From Bacillus xiamenensis (lineage in GTDB: Bacteria > Bacillota > Bacilli > Bacillales > Bacillaceae): 34,383 bases of DNA. The notes beneath the pieces are model-generated. The model saw only the letters and a program-made list of their open reading frames with translations. It did not search any database and was not told where the DNA came from. A program made the translations under genes and the position numbers. The stretch spans positions 1-34,383 of the forward strand of contig NZ_AMSH01000037.1 in assembly GCF_000300535.1 (NCBI RefSeq), in the 5' to 3' direction. The stretch's first letter is position 1. Each line of letters begins with the position of its first letter. Positions 8,868 through 16,864 of this stretch are shown piece by piece.

Positions 8868-8896
8868 TTGCTTTCTCCCCCATTTACAGGTAAACT
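8868..8896 (+). promoter_or_regulatory. Promoter of the T-box/proS transcript
   Basis: TTGCTT at 8868-8873 and TAAACT at 8891-8896 are separated by 17 bases. The expected start near 8903 is immediately before the T-box stem I. Confidence 0.6.
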
Positions 8897-8902
8897 GATG
8901 AA

Positions 8903-9133
8903 AAATCAACGAACAAGGATCAACGTAGATCTGGAATAGTAGCTTGAATCGATCTTTAACAGAGAGGGAACGGTGCTGAGAAGTTCCTACTGACATCTTC
9001 AAGTGAACCTGCCGATTTAGTTCTGTTTCATACAGCGGTTCATACCGTTATCATGATCGAGTGTAAAGCTGTGCTTTAAATTAGGGTGGTACCACCAGGA
9101 ATGGTCCCTAACTTAAAGCACAGCTTTTTTGTT
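8903..9133 (+). promoter_or_regulatory. T-box leader of proS, proline specifier CCU
   Basis: The leader contains the stem I landmark AGAGAG (about 8961) with GCTGAGAA in the loop region, the specifier GAACCTGCC with CCT at 9008-9010 (a proline codon followed by a purine), and the T-box sequence AGGGTGGTACCACC at about 9083-9096. The latter can form the antiterminator. A terminator (stem strands near 9065-9079 and 9113-9127, then T-run) overlaps it. Uncharged tRNA-Pro should stabilise antitermination and switch proS on during proline starvation. Confidence 0.93.
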
Positions 9134-9156
9134 TTTTTAAAAGGAGGAAAAAGACG

Positions 9157-10590
9157 ATGTCAAAGAAACAATTTGTTGAGAAAATTACAAGCATGGAAGA
9201 CGACTTTGCCCAGTGGTATACAGATGTTGTCACAAAGGCGCGTCTCGTCGATTATTCAAGCGTTAGAGGCAGTATGATTATTCAGCCATACGGTTTTAAA
9301 ATTTGGGAGAATATTCGCGACGAACTTGATCGTCAAATCAAAGAAACAGGTCACGAGAATGTCTATATGCCGCTCTTTATCCCAGAAAGCCTTCTCCAGC
9401 AAGAAAAGGATCATATCGAAGGCTTTGCTCCTGAAGTGGCGTGGGTGACACATGGCGGTGATTCGGAATTACAGGAAAGACTCTGCGTCAGACCAACATC
9501 CGAGGTGCTGTTCGCCGAGCATTATAAAAACATCATTCATTCCTATCGTGATTTACCGAAGCTATATAACCAATGGGCCAATGTCGTCCGCTGGGAAAAG
9601 ACAACACGTCCATTCCTTAGAACCCTTGAATTCCTCTGGCAGGAAGGGCACACTTGTCACGAGACTGAGCAAGAAGCGATTGAAGAAACAGAAAAAATGC
9701 TCCATGTCTATGCGTCTATTTGTGAAGAGCTTCTAGCGATCCCTGTCATTAAAGGCAGGAAAACAGAGAAAGAAAAATTCGCTGGCGCCCGCTTCACCTA
9801 TACGGTTGAAAGCTTGATGCATGACGGAAAAGCCCTGCAAACCGCCACTTCTCACTTCTTCGGCAACGGATTTGCCAAGGCGTTTGGCATTGAATTTTTA
9901 AATCGCGAAGGAAAACTAGAGCATGTCCAGCAAACATCATGGGGCTTCACCACAAGAATCATTGGCGCTATGATCATGGTGCATGGCGATGACAGAGGAC
10001 TTGTCCTACCGCCAAACATTGCGCCAACCCAAGTACGTGTTGTGCCAATTGCTTCCCATAAAGAAGGTGTCCTCGATCATGCCTATGAATTAAAGGATAG
10101 ACTCGCCCGCATCGCACGCGCTGACATCGATGCAAGTGATAAACAGCCTGGCTGGAAATTCAACGAATGCGAAATGCAGGGCATCCCATTACGCGTAGAA
10201 GTAGGACCAAAGGATATGGAAAAAGGCCAGGTCATGCTCGCAAGACGAGACACAGGTGAAAAGCAAGCCGTCACGTTAGATGCACTTGAACAAACCATCA
10301 CGTCCACGCTTGAAGACATTCAGCAGACGATGTACGAAAAAGCAAAAGAACGATTACATGAAAAAACATCAAACGCCCATACAATCGGAGACATCGAGCA
10401 GCTTCTTGCTGAAGAAAACAGGTTGATCAAAGCCATGTGGTGCGGCGATGAAGACTGTGAAAACGACATCAAAGAGAGAACAGGGGCGACATCACGCTGT
10501 ATCCCGTTTGAACAAGAATCCGTTTCTGACACATGTGTCTGCTGCGGGAAACCTGCTTCTGATATGGTGTTCTGGGCGAAAGCCTACTAA
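9157..10590 (+). CDS. proS: Prolyl-tRNA synthetase, short (eukaryote/archaeal-like) type
   Basis: A 477-aa class II synthetase that charges tRNA-Pro in the cytosol. Motif 2/3 signatures are visible ([33 protein letters not shown] split over the active site, [15 protein letters not shown]). It lacks the large editing insertion of the usual ~565-aa bacterial enzyme. Instead it has the C-terminal zinc-type domain of the eukaryote/archaeal class, with Cys429, 434, 448, 460, 462 and 463 and a final tyrosine. A strong GGAGG lies before ATG. Bacillus normally also has a long ProRS elsewhere, so this is probably an inducible second enzyme under the proline T-box. Confidence 0.95.
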   Translation: MSKKQFVEKITSMEDDFAQWYTDVVTKARLVDYSSVRGSMIIQPYGFKIWENIRDELDRQIKETGHENVYMPLFIPESLLQQEKDHIEGFAPEVAWVTHGGDSELQERLCVRPTSEVLFAEHYKNIIHSYRDLPKLYNQWANVVRWEKTTRPFLRTLEFLWQEGHTCHETEQEAIEETEKMLHVYASICEELLAIPVIKGRKTEKEKFAGARFTYTVESLMHDGKALQTATSHFFGNGFAKAFGIEFLNREGKLEHVQQTSWGFTTRIIGAMIMVHGDDRGLVLPPNIAPTQVRVVPIASHKEGVLDHAYELKDRLARIARADIDASDKQPGWKFNECEMQGIPLRVEVGPKDMEKGQVMLARRDTGEKQAVTLDALEQTITSTLEDIQQTMYEKAKERLHEKTSNAHTIGDIEQLLAEENRLIKAMWCGDEDCENDIKERTGATSRCIPFEQESVSDTCVCCGKPASDMVFWAKAY

Positions 10591-10702
10591 GTCATACAGA
10601 AAAAAAGAGGAGCATCCTATACGATGCTTCAGATAGATGACAAAGAATGCGAGGGTTTGTCTACACGCTGTGCTTCTTTTTTGTTAAAAAGTCAAATACC
10701 CA

Positions 10703-10731
10703 TTGACCTCATTGACACGATCCCCTATAAT
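10703..10731 (+). promoter_or_regulatory. SigA-type promoter of the 58-aa gene
   Basis: TTGACC at 10703-10708, a 17-base spacer and TATAAT at 10726-10731 form a near-consensus vegetative promoter about 50 bases before the start codon. Confidence 0.75.
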
Positions 10732-10779
10732 TCATATTAATATAATCGGTTTTTAAGACTTTAACTGGAGTGGTGATCT

Positions 10780-10956
10780 ATGAAGCGCTGGCTCTCATTA
10801 TTTGCCGAACGCTGCCCAAAATGTAAAACAGCATTAGACGTCTCGAAGTCCAATGCTCTGCAAGGCAAAGTCGTGAAAACATGCCCCAACCTTCATTATC
10901 AAAAAGAGTATCACCCAGCACTTGAAACATATATCGAGCATGATGACATCAAATAA
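10780..10956 (+). CDS. Small Cys-rich (zinc-ribbon-like) protein, 58 aa
   Basis: An ATG with GGAG nine bases upstream opens a 58-codon frame beginning MKRWLSLFAERCPKCKTAL. Cys12 and Cys15 (CPKC) and the later CPNLHYQKEYH segment (Cys36, with nearby His residues) suggest one small zinc site. It has its own strong promoter at 10703-10731 and ends at the bidirectional terminator shared with the yrk operon, so it is an independent transcript. I recognise no named family; function unknown. Confidence 0.7.
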   Translation: MKRWLSLFAERCPKCKTALDVSKSNALQGKVVKTCPNLHYQKEYHPALETYIEHDDIK

Positions 10957-11009
10957 AAAAGACCAACACATTGAAAAGAACCATTGCTCTCTCGGTTGTT
11001 GGTCTTTTT
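10956..11009. terminator. Bidirectional terminator
   Basis: AAAAAGACCAACA (10956-10968) pairs with TGTTGGTCTTTTT (10997-11009), so both strands end in a T-run. It serves the 58-aa gene on the plus strand and the end of the yrk operon on the minus strand. Confidence 0.85.
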
Positions 11010-11010
11010 C

Positions 11011-11787
11011 TTATAATAAATCCAGCCAGATTTTGATCGCTGTTGCTGTAATCATCACAGCAAGCAGCCATTGCAAATAAACAGCATTTATTCTCTGACC
11101 GACTTTCGCACCAATCGGAGCTGCAATCAAACTGGCCACCATTAAAACAACAGCAGGAATGAGCATGACTTGACCAGTCAGCACTTTCCCAGCCGATGCG
11201 CCGATCGCAGAGAGAAACGTAATGGCCAGAGACGAGGCAATCGTCATCCGCACAGGGATTTTGAGAATTGATAGCATCACCGGTACTAAAATAAAGGCAC
11301 CGCCTGCACCTAATACACCCGATACACTTCCGATCACAAAAGCAATTCCAGCCGCCAGCCCTTTATGAAAGGTCACCTCTCCACCTGCTTCATCCCGCTG
11401 TCCTTTTTTCGGAACAAACATTAAGATGACAGCGACAATGGCGAGCAGACCATAGACCACATTCAACCCTTTCTCTGGAAGGAAATGCGATAAATAGCTG
11501 CCTAATAAACTTCCCGCCAATATACTGCTTCCCATATATAAAATCAAAGAACGATGTAAAAATCCGCTTTTTCGATACGCCAGCACACCGCCGAGCGTCG
11601 AAAATAGCACTTGAATGGCCCCAATCCCTGAAACCTCATGTGCAGATAGCGCCAGCACACCGACAAGAGGCGGGATATAAAGCAGCATGGGATAGTTGAT
11701 CACAGATCCTCCTATTCCGACCATTCCTGATAAGAAGGAACCAATAAATCCGATGATAAATAAAGTAATGAAAAACGTAAAATCCAC
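11011..11787 (-). CDS. yrkJ: TauE/SafE family sulfur-anion exporter YrkJ
   Basis: A 258-aa membrane protein with about eight segments. Two repeats carry the glycine motifs of the TauE/SafE family ([13 protein letters not shown] near residue 23 and [13 protein letters not shown] near 160). Members export sulfite, thiosulfate or related sulfur compounds. As last gene of the yrk operon it would remove the oxidised products made by the upstream persulfide enzymes. Start: GTG at 11787, eight bases after AAAGGAGG. Confidence 0.88.
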   Translation of the reverse strand: MDFTFFITLFIIGFIGSFLSGMVGIGGSVINYPMLLYIPPLVGVLALSAHEVSGIGAIQVLFSTLGGVLAYRKSGFLHRSLILYMGSSILAGSLLGSYLSHFLPEKGLNVVYGLLAIVAVILMFVPKKGQRDEAGGEVTFHKGLAAGIAFVIGSVSGVLGAGGAFILVPVMLSILKIPVRMTIASSLAITFLSAIGASAGKVLTGQVMLIPAVVLMVASLIAAPIGAKVGQRINAVYLQWLLAVMITATAIKIWLDLL

Positions 11788-11845
11788 GCTGGTCTCCTCC
11801 TTTGCAAAAGGAAAAGGGGCTCTTTAACAGATACCCCTACATCCT

Positions 11846-12076
11846 TTAGGAACCCTTTCTCACCCAGAACTTCAGCACATCTCCTTCATCCGTCTGTGTG
11901 ATCAATTCATGCCCGCTTGACTTAGCCCATGCAGCCAAGTCAGCTTTAGCCCCTTTATCTGTTGCATGTATTTCTAATACTTGACCTTCCGCTAAGTCAT
12001 TCATTTTTTTCTTCGTTCGAATAATCGGCATTGGGCACGCAAGCCCTGTTACATCTAAAATGTGATCTGATGTCAT
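11846..12076 (-). CDS. yrkI: TusA-like sulfur carrier protein YrkI
   Basis: A 76-aa TusA-fold protein. The active Cys14 lies in LACPMPIIRTKKKM, the CPxP motif that carries a persulfide. It probably receives sulfur from the rhodanese domains of this operon and hands it on. A second TusA domain is fused in YrkF. The gene is spaced about 30 bases from its neighbour yrkH and is within the operon. Confidence 0.9.
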   Translation of the reverse strand: MTSDHILDVTGLACPMPIIRTKKKMNDLAEGQVLEIHATDKGAKADLAAWAKSSGHELITQTDEGDVLKFWVRKGS

Positions 12077-12110
12077 CTGATCATCCCTCGATTCTTTATT
12101 TTATTGAACA

Positions 12111-13238
12111 TTATCGAATCGCACAACGGTTTGGACCAATTTCCATGTCTCGCTGTGCTTCCTCGTCTGGATTCAACTTCCCCATATTGGTATACCGAAT
12201 GTCTTGATAAGCATTTGGCTGTGCAGGCAGATCCTGCGTGACCATTTGTCGAAATGCGGCTTCATCTTCAATGTTCAGCCCATGATTTTCTTCAAACAGA
12301 ACGCCTAGCTCCTTCCAAACGCTCCCGTCTTCATTCAGCTCTTCCACGATCATGAAATGTGCAGGCAACACAATCAATTCTGCCGAAAGCGCCGTATATC
12401 GCTCATAAAGAGTTTCTCTCAAATCACCTACCCAGTCCTCCGCCATGCCGGCTAGATCAGGTCGTCCGATCGAATCAATGAACAAAATATCGCCTGACAG
12501 AAGATACTGGCCGTCCACGATAAAAGAGGTTGAACCAATCGTATGACCCGGTGAGTAAAGGGCGTGAATATCAATCGCCGCCGCTCCAATCGTCACCCGC
12601 TGCCCTTCTTCAAGATGATTGTACTTAAACGTCACCTCTTCGGCATCTTTTGGCGGCAGCCAGTAGATAGCCCCAGTCTGTTCAGCCAGCTTTTTCCCGC
12701 CAGATATATGATCCGCATGAAGGTGCGTATCAAACACATGCGTCACTGTGACATGATGCTTTTTAGCAAATTGGAGATAAACATCCGTCATTCTCGCTGC
12801 ATCCACAATCGCAGCTTCCCCATTGGACATGATCATATAGGACAAGCACCCCTTGCCCATCCGCACAAATTGGTACAACTCTCCACCACCAGTTAGATCA
12901 CCGATCTTCACTGGCTCTACATGCTCACTCCATGCCTTCATGCCGCCTTGCAAATAATGAACCGTTCTGCCCGCCTCTGACAGCATCTCTGCCACCATCA
13001 TAGAAGATCCCTCTTTGGCACAAACCACCAGCACATCTCGGTCAGCTGGTACTTTCTCCAACAGTTCCTCTACGCCATCAAGCAGCTCAAAATAAGGTAC
13101 ATTGACATATTCAATCGCTTTTCCTTCAATCTTCCAATCCTGTACATCCGATTCATTTCGTACATCTAACAAAAAGAGAGGCTCTTTGTTGATGACCTTT
13201 TTTGTCACCTGTTCTGCTGTCATTGCTTTTACAGTCAT
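12111..13238 (-). CDS. yrkH: Rhodanese-metallo-beta-lactamase fusion, persulfide dioxygenase-like (YrkH)
   Basis: A 375-aa two-domain protein. Residues ~1-110 are a rhodanese domain with Cys73 in VVCAKEGSS. Residues ~115-330 are a metallo-beta-lactamase fold of the ETHE1/persulfide dioxygenase type: [11 protein letters not shown] (His172, His174, Asp176, His177), His232 in SPGHT and Asp250 in SGDILF. Such enzymes oxidise low-molecular-weight persulfides to sulfite. CstB of Staphylococcus aureus joins the same two activities in the reverse domain order. Together with YrkF and the TusA proteins it should detoxify reactive sulfur. The ribosome site GGAG is eleven bases from ATG. Confidence 0.88.
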   Translation of the reverse strand: MTVKAMTAEQVTKKVINKEPLFLLDVRNESDVQDWKIEGKAIEYVNVPYFELLDGVEELLEKVPADRDVLVVCAKEGSSMMVAEMLSEAGRTVHYLQGGMKAWSEHVEPVKIGDLTGGGELYQFVRMGKGCLSYMIMSNGEAAIVDAARMTDVYLQFAKKHHVTVTHVFDTHLHADHISGGKKLAEQTGAIYWLPPKDAEEVTFKYNHLEEGQRVTIGAAAIDIHALYSPGHTIGSTSFIVDGQYLLSGDILFIDSIGRPDLAGMAEDWVGDLRETLYERYTALSAELIVLPAHFMIVEELNEDGSVWKELGVLFEENHGLNIEDEAAFRQMVTQDLPAQPNAYQDIRYTNMGKLNPDEEAQRDMEIGPNRCAIR

Positions 13239-13252
13239 GCTTCATTCAGCTC

Positions 13253-13813
13253 CTATTTTTCAATCTCTCCTGTCCAGCTGTTCATGCCTGGCACTACATT
13301 GATCAGTTGATGAAACCCTTTTTCTTTTAACTTTTGCGCGGCTAATTCACTTCTTCTTCCTGAATGACAGATGAGATAAATGAGCGTCTCCGGGTTCAAT
13401 TCTTTAGCACGTTGTTCAACCTCGCCAAGCGGGATATGAACAGCGCCTGGAATATGCCCCGCCTCGTATTCATCCAGCTCTCGTACATCTAAAATAAACA
13501 AAGACTGATCTTCTTCTACCTTCTGTTGAAACGTATTCAAAGACATTTCCGAAATCATTGACTGCCCCTCCTCCTCTTTCGCTCCGCCCTTACGGATCAA
13601 ATGATGGAGCACCTGTCCTTTTACTGTTGTTCCTAAAAATTCGTGACCGGCGCTTTTTGACCAAGCCGCTAAATCCGCTGTTGACCCTTTATCGGTTGCT
13701 TGCACTTCAAGCACATCACCTGGCAGTAGTTCGTTCATTTGTTTTTTCGTTTTTACAATTGGCATTGGACATGCCAAGCCTTTTGCATCTAAAATCGCAG
13801 TTGGTTGCTGCAT
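13253..13813 (-). CDS. yrkF: TusA-rhodanese fusion YrkF
   Basis: A 186-aa fusion of a TusA domain (residues ~1-76, Cys15 in LACPMPIVKTKKQ) and a rhodanese domain (~88-186, Cys149 in YLICHSGRRS). The architecture lets a persulfide pass from the rhodanese loop to the carrier cysteine in one chain. Start at 13813 follows a GGAGG-type site. It lies 14 bases upstream of yrkH in the same transcript. A GGGGTATA half-site before the gene may be a weak CstR site but lacks its partner half. Confidence 0.92.
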   Translation of the reverse strand: MQQPTAILDAKGLACPMPIVKTKKQMNELLPGDVLEVQATDKGSTADLAAWSKSAGHEFLGTTVKGQVLHHLIRKGGAKEEEGQSMISEMSLNTFQQKVEEDQSLFILDVRELDEYEAGHIPGAVHIPLGEVEQRAKELNPETLIYLICHSGRRSELAAQKLKEKGFHQLINVVPGMNSWTGEIEK

Positions 13814-13858
13814 GGTATTTCCTCCTTTTTATAGGGGTGGGGTATATTTTCAAGCCTA

Positions 13859-14215
13859 TTATGCCTTTGAATGCCAAGCATTCATGCCATCCTTGATATT
13901 CGTAATCTTGGTAAATCCCTGCTTCTTCAATATTTTAGCTGCCTGCATACTTCTCATCCCGCTTTGGCAAATCACATAAATCTCTTTGTCCTTCGCAAGC
14001 TGATGTGCTTGTTCTTTTAACTGAGGTAAGGGGATATTTCGAAATCCTTTCATATGGTTGGTTTGAAACTCTATGGCAGATCGTACGTCAATCAGCTGTT
14101 GATCTTTACTATTAGGTTTCATATCGCCTGCATCCATTTGTTTCACACCCCGTACGGGAAGAAAACGGCTCACAAGCAAACCGATCACAATGATGAGCAA
14201 AAGCATTTGAATCAT
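13859..14215 (-). CDS. Membrane-anchored rhodanese
   Basis: A 118-aa protein: one N-terminal membrane segment (MIQMLLLIIVIGLLVSRFLP) and then a rhodanese domain with the catalytic Cys83 in VICQSGMRS. It would transfer sulfane sulfur at the membrane, most likely on the cytoplasmic face. The gene sits between yrkE and yrkF. I do not recall this gene in the B. subtilis yrk cluster, so it looks like an addition in this lineage. Confidence 0.85.
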   Translation of the reverse strand: MIQMLLLIIVIGLLVSRFLPVRGVKQMDAGDMKPNSKDQQLIDVRSAIEFQTNHMKGFRNIPLPQLKEQAHQLAKDKEIYVICQSGMRSMQAAKILKKQGFTKITNIKDGMNAWHSKA

Positions 14216-14229
14216 GTATGAACACCTCC

Positions 14230-14712
14230 CTAGATAAATAAGTTCACATTCCCGATTTCAGCCTCTGCTAAATACGCTGCCACACCGGCATATTGAATGT
14301 CTGCTAGTAATTCATTCTCCTGCAGCCCTAAAAGATCCATCGTCATCGTACATGCCACGAGGTTGATGTCTTGTTCCTTCGCCATATCAATGAGCTGCGG
14401 CAGGGTCATGGCATTGTGTTTGTTGATCACATGCTTAATCATCTTCGGTCCCATTCCTGCAAAATTCATCTTTGACAGCCCCATTCGATCAGCACCGCGC
14501 GGCATCATGCTACCAAACATTTTTTCTAAAAATCCCTTCTTAAGTGGCACCATCTCTTCCTTACGCAAAGCATTCAGCCCCCAAAAGGTATGAAAAATCG
14601 TCACCTCGTGATCATAGGCCGCTGCGCCATTTGCAATAATATAAGCAGCCATCGCTTTATCATAATCTCCACTAAATAAAACAATCGTCGTTCGTTTCTT
14701 CTGGTCTTCCAT
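14230..14712 (-). CDS. yrkE: DsrE/DsrF-like family protein YrkE
   Basis: A 160-aa DsrE/DsrF/DrsH-type protein. It has the fold start TTIVLFSGDYDKAMAAYIIA, a WGLNALRK segment and a conserved Cys121 in NLVACTMTMDLLG, near the C-terminal YLAEAE. The cysteine is thought to carry persulfide sulfur. Start: ATG at 14712, six bases after GGAGG; the frame extends 36 codons upstream through the promoter and operators, which cannot be coding. It is the first gene of the sulfur operon and has two CstR-type operators ahead of it. Confidence 0.88.
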   Translation of the reverse strand: MEDQKKRTTIVLFSGDYDKAMAAYIIANGAAAYDHEVTIFHTFWGLNALRKEEMVPLKKGFLEKMFGSMMPRGADRMGLSKMNFAGMGPKMIKHVINKHNAMTLPQLIDMAKEQDINLVACTMTMDLLGLQENELLADIQYAGVAAYLAEAEIGNVNLFI

Positions 14713-14732
14713 CATGCTCCTCCTTATATTTA

Positions 14733-14748
14733 ATACCCATTGGGGTAT
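14733..14748. promoter_or_regulatory. CstR-type operator 2, yrkE leader
   Basis: ATACCCATTGGGGTAT: six-base inverted arms ATACCC/GGGTAT around four bases, the form expected for CsoR/CstR tetramers. It lies between the yrkE promoter and its ribosome site. Confidence 0.75.
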
Positions 14749-14771
14749 ATTGAAATCAAAAATATATACAC

Positions 14772-14814
14772 ATACCGGTAAGGGTATATTATAACAAGTA
14801 AAAAAATCCGTCAA
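14772..14814 (-). promoter_or_regulatory. yrkE promoter with CstR-type operator 1
   Basis: On the minus strand TTGACG (opposite 14809-14814) is followed after 17 bases by TAATAT (opposite 14786-14791). The operator ATACCGGTAAGGGTAT at 14772-14787 abuts the -10 box and covers the start point, so bound repressor would block initiation. Confidence 0.75.
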
Positions 14815-14835
14815 CCTCAAAGGCTGAGGAATTTC

Positions 14836-15105
14836 TTACCGGCTTTTCACCAAGAGCTCAACCGCTTCTTTCACAAGACCCTCCGTATCCTTGCCTTGCT
14901 CAAGACTTTCACGGACACATTGCTCAAGGTTTGTACTCACAATCACACCCATCGCCCGATCAATGGCATTGCGTGAAGCAGATAGTTGCGTCACCACCTC
15001 GCGGCAATCCTTTCCCTGCTCCATCATCGCAAGAACCCCTTTAATCTGCCCTTCAATCCGGCGAAGACGATTCTTCATCTGCTGATTATATTCCACATTT
15101 AACAC
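14836..15105 (-). CDS. yrkD: CsoR/CstR-family persulfide-sensing repressor YrkD
   Basis: An 89-aa all-helical DUF156 repressor. It has the two cysteines of the family (Cys34 in GKDCREVVTQL and Cys63 in LEQCVRE). The position that is a copper-binding His in CsoR is Asn59 here (STNLEQC). The Cys-Cys pair without His fits CstR, which senses persulfides through disulfide or polysulfide bridges, rather than copper. The gene order with sulfur enzymes supports this. Three matching operators at 14733-14748, 14772-14787 and 15136-15151 indicate that it controls the operon and itself. Confidence 0.92.
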   Translation of the reverse strand: MLNVEYNQQMKNRLRRIEGQIKGVLAMMEQGKDCREVVTQLSASRNAIDRAMGVIVSTNLEQCVRESLEQGKDTEGLVKEAVELLVKSR

Positions 15106-15130
15106 TCCTTTCTCTTTTCCCTATGATCAG

Positions 15131-15159
15131 ATAGTATACCCTGATAGGTATTTAGTCAA
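15131..15159 (-). promoter_or_regulatory. yrkD promoter with CstR-type operator 3 in its spacer
   Basis: On the minus strand TTGACT (opposite 15154-15159), a 17-base spacer and TACTAT (opposite 15131-15136) form the promoter. The operator ATACCCTGATAGGTAT (15136-15151) fills the spacer, so autorepression by steric block is expected. Confidence 0.8.
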
Positions 15160-15173
15160 ACATGATGATGGTA

Positions 15174-15213
15174 TTAAAAAGAAGAACTATTGATATAAAT
15201 ATCACAACAGTTC
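15174..15213 (-). terminator. Terminator of the 277-aa membrane protein gene
   Basis: An imperfect hairpin (arms at 15184-15196 and 15199-15213, small loop) is followed by TTCTTTTTAAT on the minus strand, about 85 bases after the stop codon at 15297. Confidence 0.6.
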
Positions 15214-15296
15214 CTCAATTTTAAGTACTTTATTCTTCCAAAGATCGGGTAAATTTAGATTTCAAAATCTACAGGATACTATAGGGTTATAAAATC

Positions 15297-16130
15297 TCAT
15301 TCCTTTTCCATATCACTTATTAAATCATACTTAGATAGATAAATTCCCCCACCTATCGAAAAAACAATACAGAGAATAGGAACTATAATTAGTGTCATAA
15401 TAATTGAGACAACTGGAGGTAAACCAAACATAGGATGCCTAATCAGCATAAATTCATTCCCAAGTAGCATTGGATTATCTGAGAAAATGGAAAGAAATAA
15501 AATACAGATACAAATTATGAAACTATAAATTGTTTTAAAAATTAATGTTAAAAAAGCAAAGATAAAAGTAAAAAGAAATGTGCCAGCTATATTTAAGAGA
15601 ATTGAATAAACAATAATTTGACTATAAGAGAATTGAAAGGACGAATATCTTAAAATACTTTCGCCGTAATCTGTCAAGTTATTTACTGTCCCCCCACTCA
15701 ATTTCCAAACAAACCAGGTAAGGGACAATATTAATATGTAGAAGATAAATATTGCGGCACAACAAAATAATAGTTTGCTTACCCACATTTTAAATATTGA
15801 CTTTGTTCTAACTCTAATAAAGGCACTATGGGCAAATAGATCTTCTTTTATAAAAGTATTGACCAATATTGCACCACTTAATTGAAATATAATCCATCCA
15901 AAAGGAAATTCAATTGTTTGTTGTTCGACAAGTTCAAAGGGAACACCTGCAAAGGTTTTACCAATAACATCCCAAAATGCAACATTACTTTTAGTTAAAC
16001 TAATATGCAGAAAATAAAGGTAGTATAGGAAATTAAACAACCCTAGAATAGATATAATGATAAAAGTTTTTGTAGTTCTATGAAACCCAAGAATCATATC
16101 TCTTTTAAAAAGTAATAATAAACCAATCAT
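15297..16130 (-). CDS. ABC-2-permease-like membrane protein, unknown function
   Basis: A 277-aa AT-rich protein with about six to seven membrane segments and large hydrophobic stretches. The layout (cytoplasmic N-terminus FKRDMILGFHRTTKTF, a segment, an external loop of ~50 residues, then paired segments) resembles ABC-2-type permeases of peptide-export or immunity systems. No ATPase gene is beside it on this strand. It is divergent from the lipoprotein-peptide-ABC cluster starting at 16278 and shares its base composition, so it probably belongs to the same cassette. The ribosome site AGAGGG is nine bases before ATG. Confidence 0.55.
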   Translation of the reverse strand: MIGLLLLFKRDMILGFHRTTKTFIIISILGLFNFLYYLYFLHISLTKSNVAFWDVIGKTFAGVPFELVEQQTIEFPFGWIIFQLSGAILVNTFIKEDLFAHSAFIRVRTKSIFKMWVSKLLFCCAAIFIFYILILSLTWFVWKLSGGTVNNLTDYGESILRYSSFQFSYSQIIVYSILLNIAGTFLFTFIFAFLTLIFKTIYSFIICICILFLSIFSDNPMLLGNEFMLIRHPMFGLPPVVSIIMTLIIVPILCIVFSIGGGIYLSKYDLISDMEKE

Positions 16131-16229
16131 GTAAAAAAGCCCTCTCTTATCAACTAACTAGAACATAGCATAACATAGCATTTTAAATAAAAAAATACAA
16201 AAAAAGGTGTATTTTTCTTTATTTTATTG

Positions 16230-16251
16230 TATAATTCTCACGTACCGGTAC
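16230..16251 (+). promoter_or_regulatory. Possible -10 box with adjacent 10-bp palindrome
   Basis: TATAAT at 16230-16235 lies 42 bases before the lipoprotein start, but no good -35 box is at the right spacing. The perfect palindrome GTACCGGTAC (16242-16251) falls at the expected start point, so it could be an operator for an activator-dependent or repressed promoter. Confidence 0.35.
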
Positions 16252-16277
16252 AAATTATGGTTTTAGTGGGGAAAATA

Positions 16278-16853
16278 GTGAAAAAGTTATTTACATTTTT
16301 TTTAATTTTAATAATGATATCTTTGATTAGTGCTTGTCAATCAAATAATTTCAATAACACCATAAAAGACAAAGCTCCAGATCCTTCTGTAAGTATAGAA
16401 GATTTGGATAATAGCACAAAGGATGATTCTAAAATATTCTATTTTGATACCGAACAAAAGCAAAGTCTTTTTAAAGTTATATTTTGGGAAAAGTTGAAAG
16501 AGGATCATTATTATCAAGGTCAGATAAAGAATAATGATGTGGCAATTGAAAATGTTTTCAAAGGAGAGGACATTGAAGTTGGACCACTTCCTAAAAATTA
16601 TGAATTAGCGATGACCTTTAGTCAAAAAGAACCTCCCCCATCAAAAATCTTGGGAAAATTGAAAGATGATAGAGGAGTTACTCATCAATGGGAACAACCT
16701 TATGATAGATCAGATGTAGATCACGATTATTTAATTAATTTACCAACATTCAAAGGTCAGAAAGCAGAAATAGCATTAAGAATGATTTGGCTAAATAAAG
16801 ATAATAATTGCATAGGTGTCGCAGATAAATACTTAATTGTAAGTAAACAATGA
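16278..16853 (+). CDS. Putative lipoprotein of the export cassette
   Basis: A 191-aa protein with a classical lipoprotein signal: basic KK, hydrophobic FTFFLILIMISL, and lipobox ISAC with the cysteine as first mature residue. The mature part is acidic and soluble, with no family I recognise; YQGQIKNNDVAIENVFKGEDIEVGP and a C-terminal IALRMIWLNKD suggest a beta-rich fold. I chose GTG at 16278 (KKLFTFF follows) since the upstream extension runs over the promoter region. It ends 11 bases before the secreted-peptide gene, so they form an operon. It may be an immunity or receptor-like lipoprotein (inference). Confidence 0.65.
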   Translation: MKKLFTFFLILIMISLISACQSNNFNNTIKDKAPDPSVSIEDLDNSTKDDSKIFYFDTEQKQSLFKVIFWEKLKEDHYYQGQIKNNDVAIENVFKGEDIEVGPLPKNYELAMTFSQKEPPPSKILGKLKDDRGVTHQWEQPYDRSDVDHDYLINLPTFKGQKAEIALRMIWLNKDNNCIGVADKYLIVSKQ

Positions 16854-16864
16854 GGTGAAGACAG

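Noticed and set aside
10608-10683. A terminator after proS
   Set aside because: A six-base AGCATC/GATGCT stem is present but no T-run follows it closely; the later T-run has no clean stem. Not firm enough to list.
13818-13850. A fourth CstR operator before yrkF
   Set aside because: Only one GGGGTATA half-site is present; the other half does not form the inverted arm.
14836-15105. YrkD as a copper-sensing CsoR
   Set aside because: The His ligand position is Asn59 and the operon encodes sulfur enzymes, not copper transport.
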